A stretch of 64,000 bases of DNA from Zeugodacus cucurbitae (lineage: Eukaryota; Arthropoda; Insecta; Diptera; Tephritidae), in the NCBI RefSeq assembly GCF_028554725.1, contig NC_071671.1:50242001-50306000 (forward strand). The letters run 5' to 3'. The stretch's first letter is position 1; every line of letters starts with the position of its first letter. Positions 25,734 to 37,554 of this stretch are shown in pieces. The notes under the pieces are model-generated. The model saw nothing but the letters and a program-made list of their open reading frames with translations. It did not search any database and had not been told where the DNA came from. The translations under genes were made by a program, and so were the position numbers.

Positions 25734-25902
25734 GAATTTATTTTCTCTAATTACAAGCTCGGTAAGTGGCTCATACATATTTTTTTTATTTTTTATATGC
25801 AAGTAGACAACTTGTAAAAAAAGTGAAGGAAAAGTAAATTGAAAACGATTAGCCGGCACGAAGCTTGTGAATAAATATTTACACTGTATTTGTAAAAAAA
25901 TC
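25734..25902. repeat. diverged duplicate segment, copy A
   Basis: Shares the order AATTTATTTTCTCTA, AGCTCG-TAAGTGGCTCATA, AAAGTAAATTGAAAACGATTA and ATATTTACACTG with copy B at about 28990-29150 in the same orientation. It could be an old repeat element or a local duplication. Confidence 0.7.
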
Positions 25903-26559
25903 TTAATATTTTAAATGGTGAATTTTATTACATATATATATAGATGTCTCTAGGGTCAAGCACTGGTCGATTAAATCGTTTTATATCGATCTTGGACATT
26001 TGTGTCAACATTAACCCAACAAAATATTTGTAGAGATCTGTTTGCATCCCAAACTTATTCTCAACTGAAAAAGTCACTTTTCGAGCCGAATTCTCGACAT
26101 TTGCACGGAATACGCATGCTGCCAGAAAGAATGGTCAAAAGTAGTAGCTAGCGACAGCCAATATTTTGAATAATATTTTTGTGTTTTATTTCATTATTCA
26201 TTAAAGAATTTTTTATTTTTAGAAAATATTTTAGCTTGTTTTAGAAAATTAAAAAAATGTTTTTTTCTTAAATATAATAAAAATAAATAAATACTTTTAA
26301 TTAAAATTTTAATCAAATAAATATTTGTTGTAAAATTAAAAAAATATTAATTTGTTTAAATAAAGTAAAAAAACTAAATACTTTTCATAAAAAAAATTAT
26401 TTTTTTCTTCACATGCTCAGTACTTTAATAAACCCTCTTGAATTTTTTTTTATTTATCAAAAATTATTTGCAATATTTGGTAAAATAAAATATTTTTGCT
26501 CTAATAACTAATTAAAAACTATTTCAAAATATAAATATTAACAAACTAATTAAACTTAC

Positions 26560-26931
26560 TTTAGTTTCAAAAATTACAGCTAAGCGCAGTCCGTCCACTG
26601 CTGCTGGTTACTCGAAACAGCAAATTCAGCAGCAATTGTTTATTACAACCGATTTAACTTGATAGCAAATTGAGTCAGCACTTAAAAATAAATATTTTAA
26701 TTTATATTATTTTTGTTTTAATAATTTTTATTAATTTAATTTGTTACAATTTTCTTTTACAATTTTTTAAACACGCATATAATTTAACAAATTCTTTCTA
26801 AATTAAAGTTCAATTAGACATTTCACTTGCTTTCGCTTTCTGCCCGCACACACAACACACGTGGGCTCTCAAACTGTTTGCCGCTTATTGGTTTGGCAAG
26901 AACTAGGCAGTTGGCGTTCGATTTGCGCACT
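26560..26931 (-). promoter_or_regulatory. candidate promoter and non-coding first exon of the NRF-6-like gene
   Basis: On the minus strand an initiator TCAGTG (A+1 at 26931) is followed at exactly +28 to +32 by AGTTC, a full match to the DPE consensus RGWYV. About 370 nt downstream is a donor, ACTAAA|GTAAGT, at 26559. The sequence between is leader-like, with few ATGs and CAGCAG-type repeats. The nearest minus-strand gene needing a leader exon is the NRF-6-like gene. The link is inference. Confidence 0.4.
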
Positions 26932-27285
26932 GACAACGCCGTTTGCATGTAAGGTTCTTTGACAATAACGGTATATTTTGTTAGTTATTACATAAATATA
27001 ACTGTATATAAAGCAACTATATGCTGGTATATATGTAAACGCGTTTAATGGTCTCGAATATTAGCGCAATTGATGCGACATTTTTGTTGTCTGTTGGTGT
27101 CTTTTTGGCCTTTCCCAAAAACATACGCTGTCACACGACTCTCCGTTTGTCTGCCTGCCCACTGCACTGTACGTAATTTATTTATGAGTTTTTTATTTAT
27201 TTTCTTTTTACTTTTTCGTGAGTATCGATTAAGCAATGCAGCTGAAATGGTATTTCATTGTGCGCTCATTTAAATAAATATTTAT

Positions 27286-27582
27286 TCACTCATCATTTTG
27301 CTGATGGTTTTTTTTTTTTTTTGGTTGCGTTGCGTTAAGCCGTTTATGACAGTTGCTGTCGGTTGTATTGTTGTTAGGGTTGTTGTTGTTGCTGTTGCTG
27401 TTGCTGTTGCTATTATGACAATTACCATTTAGTTTGCAACAAATTAACGCCGTCGAAATGTTTGTCACTAAGTGGCGTATGCGTATTGTTGTTGTAGTGA
27501 TTATTTTATTGTTGTTGTTGTAATTATTATATTTTGTGTAAATTTTTAGTTGTTGTCTTTGGCCTTCAAACATCCGACACAT
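27286..27582. repeat. GTT/GCT-rich low-complexity stretch
   Basis: Runs of GTT and GCTGTT units (CAA/CAG on the other strand) make poly-Asn-like open frames. This type of repeat is frequent in fly leaders and enhancers; a coding role is not supported. Confidence 0.6.
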
Positions 27583-27779
27583 TCATTGCATATTTTCGAC
27601 TTCTTTCACTACCAAATGCAAACCGTACAAAATTTTTTATTTTTTATTTCTTTGTTGTAGCTTTTTTACAACAAACACACTGAATTCCGTACACTTTTAT
27701 TTTCTTTTCGCACGTACGATTTTTTTTTATATTTTTTTACTTTTTTATTTACTTTTTTTATTATTATTTCTTCATTGAC

Positions 27780-28130
27780 GTTGACTTGGAGCGCGTACCG
27801 CGTACCGCGAGTTATTCCGTGCAAATGCTGCGCACTAGCGTTACGCTCAAACTTTTATAAAGTTTCTGGCTTACGTCGGCGTTGCGTTGCGTCGGTACTC
27901 CGTCGCCGCCGCTGCGTAGGGAGTGAGCCGCAATTAAAAAAGGTCTCCGCATAAAGATCCGCAACTCCGACTTGTGCATGTGTCGACTTTGACACCAACA
28001 CCAGCACACTTGTAAGCGTCTCTTATCGACGACGACTCGCTGCTGACACCATCCTCGCATTTACTCACGCGCTCCGGCATTCGCTTCGCTCCACACAGCC
28101 TCTGCACGGACGACACTCATAAGTAATTAT
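27780..28130. promoter_or_regulatory. GC-rich island with palindromic TATA motif
   Basis: Clearly GC-richer than its surroundings, with a tandem CGCGTACCGCGTACCGCG and a CTTTTATAAAG palindrome (27852-27862) that reads as a TATA box on both strands. On the minus strand a CAG trinucleotide lies about 30 nt downstream of the TATA. A promoter or enhancer is plausible; no transcript can be assigned. Confidence 0.3.
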
Positions 28131-28989
28131 AGCTATCACAGTTTATGCTTTGAAAACCTTTAATTTTCGAACTGCATTCAATCATACACCGCTGACCACA
28201 TTATACATTGAGATCCGCACAGCTGACCCGGAGCTGGCTCCAACGCACCATCGACACTCGAGCTCTCCACTTGTCGTTGTTTATTTCATTTTTTTCGCTC
28301 CGTTTTGTTTGTGTAACAGCGCAGCGTTTAAAGTTTTGGATTGCTTGATTTACGGTAACGCGCTCGGCCTTTTGTTTACCCACGAGCGTGGTGGAATGGC
28401 ATAAAGGCGAAGAAGCGCAGCAAGCTGCAGCTGCCGAGATCGGTGATTAGCCGCATAATTACAGTTGTTCGTGCCTACATATGTTGGATTACAGATACAT
28501 CCGACAGTGAAGAGTTCGAACGCATGCGCGCCATTCATATTTGGATGATTTGTTTCTTATTTCTGCTAACCAGTGATCGCCATTGGCTCTTAGAGTGCTT
28601 TCCCCCTTTAGGTATAAATTCCGGTCATCAATACGGTAGACATATTGACATATTCGCTTCCGTACTTTTTCATCCAAGTTCCCAACCATTCCTAACATAA
28701 AGTTAAGATCAGCTTCAGTCACTTAATCAACTTTTAAGAACCGGTCCTTAAGTTGAATCCGTTGAAAGTCGTCAATATTTGTAGGTAATGCCCGGTTGTT
28801 TTGTTATACTGATTTAACCAGTTACTAACGGTTCGTCAGATTTCCAGTGGTACAACTCTTTAGAGACTTTCTTACGACCTGGTGTGAATTGAATACCACA
28901 ATCACATCGGTCCATTCTCTAATAACTGCCCTTATGCAATTCCACGGGAATCCTAAATGTTAGACAAAGATTAGTACGAAGAATTTTTA

Positions 28990-29150
28990 AAATTTATTTT
29001 CTCTATTTAATAGCTCGATAAGTGGCTCATAAATATTTTTTATTAACTGCAAATATTAAAATTATAAAGAAAGTGCAGTAAAAGTAAATTGAAAACGATT
29101 ACCGGATGCCATAACTTCTGAAAAAATATTTACACTGCTCCCATAAAAAA
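28990..29150. repeat. diverged duplicate segment, copy B
   Basis: Partner of the segment at 25734-25902; same orientation, with scattered substitutions and indels. Confidence 0.7.
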
Positions 29151-30169
29151 GAAAAAGTTGATTGTTATAACCTATAATAATGAATATGATGTGTAAATAA
29201 CATATAAATATAATTTGAAGCCTATACACCAAGACAACATCAATCGTCTAAGTGCTAAAAGGTTTCAGCCAGGCAGTGCAATCATCCATTTATTAGAACT
29301 GTCTTTCGTTGGCCGATTCCGATGAAATGGGGCTGTCAAAGCATTTGAAGGTCATGTGATTTGACACCGTTACGACTACTTCTCGATGATCTATAGTAAT
29401 AAATCACTGACTAATTGGAAGACAATTTTCAACGAGTCTGTAGCTAGATAAAGTCGGATATGCTGGAAAAAATGAGCGATGATCTCAACAAATTGTATAT
29501 TATTTATTTATTAGACTTATCCGGTAATTTTTGATTCGAATTTCAAATATATGGCTCTACACAGACGACCACACACGACTAGTATTAATGACGATATACA
29601 TATAGCTCTCAATACAGTAAGCGATTTTGATTTATCTGCGAGCTAAATCTTGAGTGCGTAAAAATCGTTTAGAATTTCATGTGTACTTATTAGTTCCAAA
29701 CTTCATGGTCTTCCACCATAAAATATAGATCTTGGAAAACCAGTTTCCGAAGTGAGGGTTACAGGTTATTATTTTAATTTGATTGACTATAGTTGAGAGC
29801 TAAAACCGCTTATCGCTGACTAATTGCATAAAATACTTATGTTGCTGAATGAATTACAAACTAAATAATATGATTAAGCGCACTAACCTCCACTAAATGT
29901 GTATCAAATTGCAATAAGTTTTATACGAATAATAACTGGTAGTCGTATTATCAGACTAGAGGAGGATCATATGAGCATATATTTAGAATTTAAGCGCTTT
30001 ATCTAGGATCTATTATTTACAGTACATATGTATAATAATATAATAAAACCAGTAGACAATTGAAAACTTTTAATCGCTCTCCTGAAAAATCGACTTTTTT
30101 GAGTTATGACACTATTCATGTAAATGAGCGATATAATAATATAATTAAGCCAGGTCAAGCATTTTATTG

Positions 30170-30560
30170 ATTACTAGCAGACCGCTCCGGCTTCGCACGG
30201 GTTTAAACAAACATTCCATGCATATGTATGTACTTTCCCGTTTCTTGCGTGGGTTCAATTTAATAAAGTAAAATGAGGAAAATTCGAACATGAAATTATA
30301 TTTTATTTGCAATGAGCTAAAACTTGATTACGACCTCTCGTCTCTGATGTCTTTCTCTCTTATTATGAAGGCGTTGAGAACGCTCAGAGTTCGACGCCCT
30401 AGTGCGAGCTTGTATATTTCTAATATTTTGTTCTTCAAGCCGCTGCACACACTCCGTACTCGACTCTCAAGCGCGTACTTGAAAGGTTTTGAACATTTTT
30501 TCAGCAAGCAGCTGCGAGCGCTCGTTACTCGAATCTCTGGGACGAAAAATTGTGTTCTTA
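30170..30560. repeat. possible interspersed repeat
   Basis: Starts with GACCGCTCCGGCTTCGCACG, a motif common in insect interspersed repeats, then GC-richer sequence with repeated CTCGACGC/ACTCGACTC-type units. The class is not recognised and the borders are uncertain. Confidence 0.3.
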
Positions 30561-30972
30561 AGTTTACGAATGTTTGTTAACTCTTGGAAACCCCACAAAA
30601 TTTTAGTTCAATCCTGTAAAATCCCTGTTATCACTATCCTATAATAAAACTTTCTGCCTAAACTCCCAAGACCTGTCAAATGCTACTTAGTATAAGCGTA
30701 TGCTGTTCATTTCGACCTAAATTTTTTAATTGCAAGTAACTTCTACAGTGTTAAAGAGGTCTAAAAAGGTTTAATAGTATGTTTGTTTTGGATATCATGA
30801 TATTGCTGGGTCAACTAGTTATTCGCTATAAAGGTTGTTAAAGTATTCAGATTTCTCGAAGTCTAGAACTAAATATGTGACAACCTCTTAAATGTTTTCG
30901 CTGTAACACGTGGAACGAAAAGAAACTTTTTCAAGACCCCTTCTTGGTTCAATGATCATTTCAGAATAGAAG

Positions 30973-31063
30973 AAAGCGCTTACGACCATATAGGTTTAAG
31001 AAAAAATCAAAATCCAATGGACACACTTGATTTATTTTTAACCTATATGGTCGTAAGCGCTTT
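30973..31063. repeat. near-perfect palindrome (foldback element), 91 bp
   Basis: Arms of about 38 bp: AAAGCGCTTACGACCATATA plus GGTT in the left arm are matched exactly by the reverse complement of the right arm, then diverge slightly (TAAGAAAAAATCAA against AAAAATAAATCAA). The loop is about 16 bases. It could be a foldback MITE or a hairpin RNA source. No clear target duplication is seen. Confidence 0.85.
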
Positions 31064-32589
31064 AGTTTTAAGAACTAACGAAGATGATAAACGCCGCATT
31101 ATCGTTGGTACAGATGATATGTAGACATCGTCAATTCTGGATCACGTCTCCTGTCTTAGATTACTTTAAGCTTTGTTGGCATGTTTATAACCAAGAGCAG
31201 TCAGCTGAAGTTAAATAAAACTCTAAGATACTCATTACTCCAGATTCTCCCGGAAGTTCCTTGTCTTAATGTTGTAATCTAATGAAAGGTTGCGAATTTA
31301 GTGAACTCAAAACCCAGTGAATACCAAAACGCCTTTGCAAACAGGCTTGCCTTGTCTTGTAAAGCTCTGAGAGCCGGGAAGCTCGGAGAACACCGGAAAA
31401 TCTAGCTAAGAAGTTAAACTGTTAAAATATCTATAACATCCTCAAATAACTCATATTCTTGGAGGTTATCGTTTGTTTTCGAATATATAACAGTACATCC
31501 GGAGCCACAGGCGGTATATCTGTGGTTCAAATTCAACTGTGGAGCGTATGCCTAGTTTTATCTGATTCTTATCCACTTATCTGGCGGTGTCCGAAATTTA
31601 CATTGTATGAGTGCTTTGTCCTACATTTTATTGTTTCGTAAGGTCTGTGGCGATCGAATATCACATAAGTTTCTTCAGATAACGTCAGGATGCGTTTTTG
31701 AGTAAAAATTTATCTGAAAGGCCTACATTTCTAGATGGACCGAGACTAAATCTCAGTTCGGACTGATTCATTACTCTTTCTCGTGAATTAATCTTAAATT
31801 CAGAACCCATATCGGTTGTGGCTGCCCAAAGTCCATTGAAGCGCGAGTGAAAACCAGTATCTCGATGAAGTTCAATGCAGAAAAGGGTGCTGCATAAATA
31901 TTACGCACGCATCCATATATTTTTAATATATTTAAGCATCATTGTCAGACAACAACTAAAGTCCGGAAATAATTACGCAAGCCGCGTGATTGCATCTTCT
32001 TTCAATAATTTATGTAACAGCAACAAGTGCACATACGCACACACGCATGGGTCCATATTGATGTCTGTACGTAAAAACAGTAGGTCAATTGATGCGTTGT
32101 GGTCGCACAAGTCCTTGCTCAAAGTCTTCATAATCTTTTGTCTCTTCTTTAATGTTTTGTTTTTGCTGTTCGCTAGTGGATTTCCGTCAGGCGCTTTAAT
32201 ATCCCGTTCTGTTCTCAGGCCAAAAGCTGTATGGATGTGGGTGTGTGTGTTTATTAATATAGTTATATAAAATTCAATAGTTGCCTCGAAGCCTTGCGGC
32301 GGAAGGCTAACAGATCGATTTTGATTGATATAATCATGGAGCATTGACGTATTGGCCCTGACGCAATGACATATTGACAGGTTTGAAACTTAAGTATTGT
32401 GAACTCTACTAGTCCGCATACTGAAGGTTAGGTTTGATGAATTTTCTAGTTAATGTTAGTTCAACCCTTAATAGACAAGTCCAGAGCTGTAAAGAAGCTC
32501 AACTGATAGTAATATCTTCTTCAAAGTTTTAACGGAGTGGTTATTCCAGTACCTCGGAGGTACAAAGTAATAGAAATTAGTTCCAACCT

Positions 32590-33010
32590 GCTGTTGTTGT
32601 TGTTCTGATGGTTAGCCAAACCTGCCTGAACCGGCAAATACTAGTCAATTGTCATCGAGGTAATTTAATGGGAAGCCCAGGAAACGGGCTGTTTCGACGG
32701 GGCCGGACCAAAGGAAATGGGCTGCTAGATGGTTGGGATTAATTGGGTATGCAAAGAGGTGGTTAGTGCCATACGGGGACTCTTTGCATGCAGGGCATAT
32801 ATTGGGAATGTTGGGGTTCACTCTGAATAGGAAGGAGTTTAATATCCTACAGTATCCACGACGAAGTTGCGCGAGGCAACTCTCGAGCTCGGTGTCTGCC
32901 ATTTGTGGTGATTTGATTCCAAGTAAGCCATTCACTGGGAGGAAGTCGACGAAGGTCCTCCATGAATGGTATTCAAGCTTGTCGAAAGTTTGTCACGATT
33001 GAAGTCCAGG
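32590..33010 (-). mobile_element. Jockey-type LINE 3' end with (AAC)n tail
   Basis: Minus-strand frame 32935-32645 encodes LESCLAQLRRGYCRILNSF, NPNIPNICPACKESPYGTNHLF and FLWSGPVETARFLGFPL, the cysteine/histidine motif and closing residues of Jockey-like RT proteins, with a stop at the expected place. After it come AACCTGCC...CAACAACAACAGCAGG as the 3'UTR and tail. It is 5'-truncated. This copy is less decayed than its relatives at 39.8, 43.9 and 53.8 kb. Confidence 0.8.
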
Positions 33011-33019
33011 TTAGACAAC

Positions 33020-33700
33020 TTTTTTTTCATTATTTTTTTATTTTTTTTTTTGTTTCTGAACCATCAACATCTCAAAAATATTGTGTTAAAGTTTTAGGTC
33101 ATTCAGAGAAAAACTAACGAAGTTACAGCAGGTTGAATAACGATACCCCCAGCTACTTGCGCTGAGTGTTCAAAACTTTGAATCGATTTTCCCAAATTTT
33201 TAAAGCATCGATCGTTTTGAAATTTTGAACAAATATTGTACATATATATAGCTCCCGAATGACGTCGAGTTTTTCCAAAAAATTTTAATTACTAACAATT
33301 TTACAATAACAAATAAGGTCGATTTTTTCGTCTAAAATCGTCATTTTGGCTTGAAAATGGTACCAAAAATTGAAAAATTTAAAGATTAAAAAAAACTCGA
33401 CGTCAATTGAAAGATAAACCAATAAACTAAAGAAAGCATTTTGATTTTTTGGTTTCGGATGATCCAGTGATGCTGTAGGCTGGTCACCGCATAAACACTT
33501 TTTTTCGAGGTGCCTGCAGAGATCGACGATAAATCCGTTATTCCTCGCTATTTTTCGATAAAACTTTTTTTAAGTATCCTTCAAATGTTGTACTTTCATA
33601 TAATAATAAGTAAAATAAGCCTAGAGCAATAATTTTTTCTAAAAAAATTCAAGGTCTTTTTTCGACTAAACAAACCTTAAATGCATTCGGGCGTAGTTTA
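33020..33700. repeat. AT-rich non-coding repeat candidate with inverted GACGTCGAGTTTTT
   Basis: A 14-bp motif GACGTCGAGTTTTT at 33261-33274 has an exact inverted partner at 33391-33404. The surrounding sequence has no frame and looks like the non-coding inside of a DNA transposon. Class unknown. Confidence 0.35.
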
Positions 33701-34563
33701 TGACTGCAAAAACGGGTTCTGCGATTCGGGAATTGGCCAGGATTTTAGTCGGCCAAGGATAAAATCTTAACTTATTTGGAGCGCTAAATCATAAGTTCCA
33801 ACCTGCTCATTCAGCATGGTTTTTGGGGAGGCATTTGAAATTCCCTTTAGAAGAATGAACATGTCATAAATCATGGAACATACTGTTTCATGGAACATGT
33901 TTCAGGGTACTAGAAGGAGCACTTCTCTCCAAGATGTAGTTCCAAGGTTTTTTTGGTGAAAATATCAATAGTAATGGGGATCGAAACCTCAGCTATTTTA
34001 AACGAGGAGCACGAGTTGTGTTAAGAAACTTGAATAACTTTAGGTGGATTTCGTTTTGAATGCTGTCGCATACGGAGTGGATCCTGACATACTAAATTGG
34101 TCTACGCATAGTTTTAAACTCTTCCCACCCAAGAACGGGTCTACGTAATCCGATCAAAGACAGATTTATACTCGAACAGGATCTGTGCGCAAGCTCATTT
34201 AACACTTCTCTTACTATGGTCCAACTACATCGAAACAAGGTCCGTCCCGGAATTTCTGTTAGTTGACCTTGAATGTTAAAACTTTTAAATATGTCTGCTT
34301 CGAATGAATTGAATCCAGTAACAGCAAAATCGAAGATAAATGATATTTTTAATAATGCATATGCATATTCATTAAATAAAGTCTGGTTTTTATAAAAATC
34401 TTATTAAAAATATATTTTCCCATTTCTATAAATTTTATATATCAGTGAATGCCCTACTGGAACGCAACGACGATCACAGCGACTTCGTGCGGCATTTATT
34501 TGCAAATTTCACTGAACACACCCTTTCATTCTCTTTTGTGGCATATTCGTGCTATCAGTGTCT

Positions 34564-34581
34564 CCAGTAGATGGCGCACTT
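34564..34581 (+). promoter_or_regulatory. CTCF-like insulator motif
   Basis: CCAGTAGATGGCGCACTT resembles the insect CTCF core (AGRTGGCGC). A single motif match, suggestive only. Confidence 0.25.
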
Positions 34582-36727
34582 GACACTTTTCATTCAATTC
34601 CGTCTGCAATTCCAGCCAGTAAGCCAAAGCAGAATGAGTTTGTCCATCAAATATGGCGCTCGTGTCAAGTGTTTTTCTTTTATACATCGCTATTTTACCT
34701 GCTAAAAATTTGTGAAAAGTCCAATAAAATATAAAAAATAATTTGCAAAAACCTATTAAAAACGCGGCCGAAATTAGCGGGAACATTGTGAGATTACGTG
34801 GAAAGTGTTGGTGTGTGAAATTAATGTGAAAATTAGCAAATTTTAGTTGTCGAAACAAATAGGAAAAAAATTGCCAATGCAGCGATAAAATCGATTCATA
34901 AAGCCAATGGAGGAATATAAGAAAATTGTGTGAAAGAAGAAGAAGCAAGAGCAAAAGTTCGCACAAAACAGCAGAAAAGTGATAGTTGTTGTTGGTTTGG
35001 AACTGATGGGACGCAAAGAGAGATGTGGTTTTCATTCTTTTGTTGAATTGTATAGTTAAATTTTATGCGACGGGTGTGAGGGGCAACAAGCTGCACTACA
35101 CATGAATGATAGCAACAAAAAGCAATAATAAAAGAACGTATATAGAGAGGAGAGAGAAAGTAAAATGATTTTGTGTATATATGTATGCACATATATGTGT
35201 TTGTATGTATTTGCACGAGTGACCATTGCAGATTTGTATGTACTGTTTTGCCGTATGAAACTGTTCCCTCCACCCGCTCATCCATATGCAATGGTTTATC
35301 TTATTTTCGCTAATATTTTGTATATTGCAACTATTTAGTGGGTGGTAGATGGAGACAAAAGCACTGCACACGTTACATACATACAAATTATTCACTTCCA
35401 ATGTGGATTAAGCTGATCTCTGTTGGTTCTAGAATCTAGATATTAATGGTGCAATTTTGTGAGGATTTGTGGTAGTGGAGACCGTATTTTAAAGAGGAAT
35501 TTATGTAATTGAAACACAGAATAACATAAAGTGAATGAAGAAAAAAATACGCACATTCATTAATACATGTTGAACATATTTACAAAGCCAGAAAACCGCA
35601 TACTTATTTACCACAAGAATATTGAAAAGTACCACGCCGCTTATATACATACATATGCACACAAAGAAATGTGTCATAATTCCATGACGAATACGTATTT
35701 GCCTATAACCTGCATAAAGGAATTTACCTTGTAAATATTTTAGCGCCATGATAATGAATGGGAAAACACTCTAATTTTAAGCAAATATTAGCACGAACTA
35801 CGACTAGTATATGTATATAAAAAAAACAGAATCAACGAAATATGCAGACAAAACGAATGGGTAATAGTGTTGGCACGCGAACTGCGCACCTTGCTGCGCG
35901 AAGCAGTGTCCTTCAACACTCCACACAACAGCGAGTATGAGGGCCCTAGCGGGTAAGCTCATCAAAAGCTGTGGCAAAAAAATTAAATTTTCGTCTTCAT
36001 TTTTATAAATAGATAATATTTGGAAGATAAAGGCCTGTGCCTCTTAATATATTACTTTTGCGAGGAGTTACTTTTATGAATATGGTTTTGTGTCGTCAAG
36101 CCTTGAATTGCACACAGCAGTGCTTATTATAAATTTTCTCTCAAGTTTCTACGTCATCGTTGTAACTATAGTGGAATATTATTTTGGTTCAAATTATTAT
36201 TGAGCTTTTCTTGAAAGTATAAAAATAATTTTTATTTAGTGATATGTTGAATGGCGTAGATATAATATATTTGCTCCACATGTTGTGCACCACTTAACTC
36301 AATGAAATAACGCTTTTAATTTAATTGAAAAGCCATCCACCTGAGTCACCCAGTAAAAAACAGACAATGTAAATATTATAAAACAAAAATTGTCAGGCTT
36401 TATTTGCTTGTCCATCATCATTAACATCAAAAAATATATATAAATAAAGAACATAAAGTGTATACTATAACCAATTTGGGTCGGCTTTACGCTCAAACCG
36501 TCACCATCAGTTCCCACCATGCGACAGTAGGCGCTAATACACCTGATATTCATGTGCTGCGGTCTGTGCAAAGCTCTTGAATGCCAATGAATGAATCCTC
36601 GGTTGCTTGTGGCAAACACACTGTTAAGAATTCTTAATACAATATTCATTATACAAAATTCTAAATAGAGTTTACTGCTTACAAATTTACAGAGTGGAGG
36701 GCAGCAAAGTAAATATGTGGATATGTA

Positions 36728-37499
36728 TGTGTATAAAAAAATAAGTAAATAAAACACATAAGTATATAAAAAAAGTTATATAAAAGAAACAAAATAAATA
36801 GAGTGAAAAAATATAAAGCGAGCCACGCAAAGAAGAATATACCATACAAGTTTCTACTTGAGTTGTGCGAAATCGGAAAGGGCTGAAGGTGCGGCGCAGT
36901 GCTTAGAGAGCGCTTTGGGGCGCACACGAAGGAGAAGCTAATAAAGAATCGCTAGTTGTTAACGCGTCACAAGGCTCAAACGCCGTCATCGTGACTGTAT
37001 TGTTTTGTTACAAACGTTGTGCGAATTATTGTGTGTACACTTTTATCGTATATATCGCGACCGTCATACATAACGTCCACGTCGCTGTTTCCGTTCTCGT
37101 CAAAGTCAACAACACACACGGAACGTTGAAAAAAAAAATCATTTTACTGACTGCTTGTCGTATTTGGAACGCGCTTGGGTATAACTTTGTTAGCCAAAGG
37201 ATAACGCACTCCCACAGCGCAACGACGTTAAAACAGGCATACTTCGACGGCCGTGGTTGTTTTAAGCGACACCAGTAAGCAACGACACGCAAACTTAAAA
37301 ATTCAATTCGCGCATATTTGATCCTTTTTCGCCCAAATACCGAATACTGTGTGTGTATATCACCATATAGTAATTGAGGAGCAGCGATAACCACGTGCGC
37401 ACATAAAACCACACAACGGTAGAGCGCTTGTAAATAGGCACTACATACTAAAAGTAATATACATATATACAAATATATTTGCACTTGCCGGTGTACACC
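36728..37499 (+). promoter_or_regulatory. Khc-73 promoter region and 5' leader (ATG-free)
   Basis: No ATG occurs on the plus strand between about 36730 and the start codon at 37500, although around ten would be expected by chance, which fits a long translated-gene leader. A candidate start is GTCATCG with A+1 at 36988, and CGTTG at +28 to +32 is a near-DPE (4 of 5). No splice acceptor of quality is visible just before the ATG, so the leader probably joins the coding exon directly. Confidence 0.55.
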
Positions 37500-37554
37500 A
37501 TGTCAACTGATAAGATCAAAGTTGCTGTGAGGGTGCGACCCTTCAATCGTCGCG
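37500..37554 (+). CDS. Khc-73: kinesin-3 heavy chain Khc-73 (KIF13-type), coding exon 1
   Basis: ATG in CACCATGTC, then MSTDKIKVAVRVRPFNRR, ending G|GTAAGT after one base of the next codon. The sequence is the first beta strand of the kinesin motor domain (KVAVRVRPF) in the form seen in Khc-73/KIF13 proteins, which are plus-end-directed microtubule motors for endosome/vesicle transport and spindle-orientation cues. Only 18 residues are here; the frame continues into the exon at 63889, giving RREIELGTKCIVEM across the junction. The ATP-binding P-loop, FHA, MAGUK-binding and CAP-Gly parts lie outside the window. Confidence 0.93.

Larger units (their letters stand above)
5582..26559 (-). other. 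proposed large 5'UTR intron of the NRF-6-like gene (carries transposon relics)
   Basis: The acceptor at 5580-5581 requires an upstream exon, and the best promoter/donor candidate is at 26.56-26.93 kb. If they are joined, the intron is about 21 kb. If not, this stretch is plain intergenic DNA. Apart from the elements listed separately I see no coding exon; open frames here are short and AT-rich. Confidence 0.35.

Noticed and set aside
27286..27582. Poly-Asn/Ser frame on the minus strand
   Set aside because: Product of a CAA/CAG simple repeat.
28489..28722. 77-codon minus frame (MTEADLNFMLGMVGNLDEK...)
   Set aside because: Protein-like composition but no known family and no flanking splice sites that extend it; left unassigned.
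36991..37278. 95-codon frame before Khc-73
   Set aside because: Starts with GTG and lies in the ATG-free leader, so it is not a normal upstream ORF.
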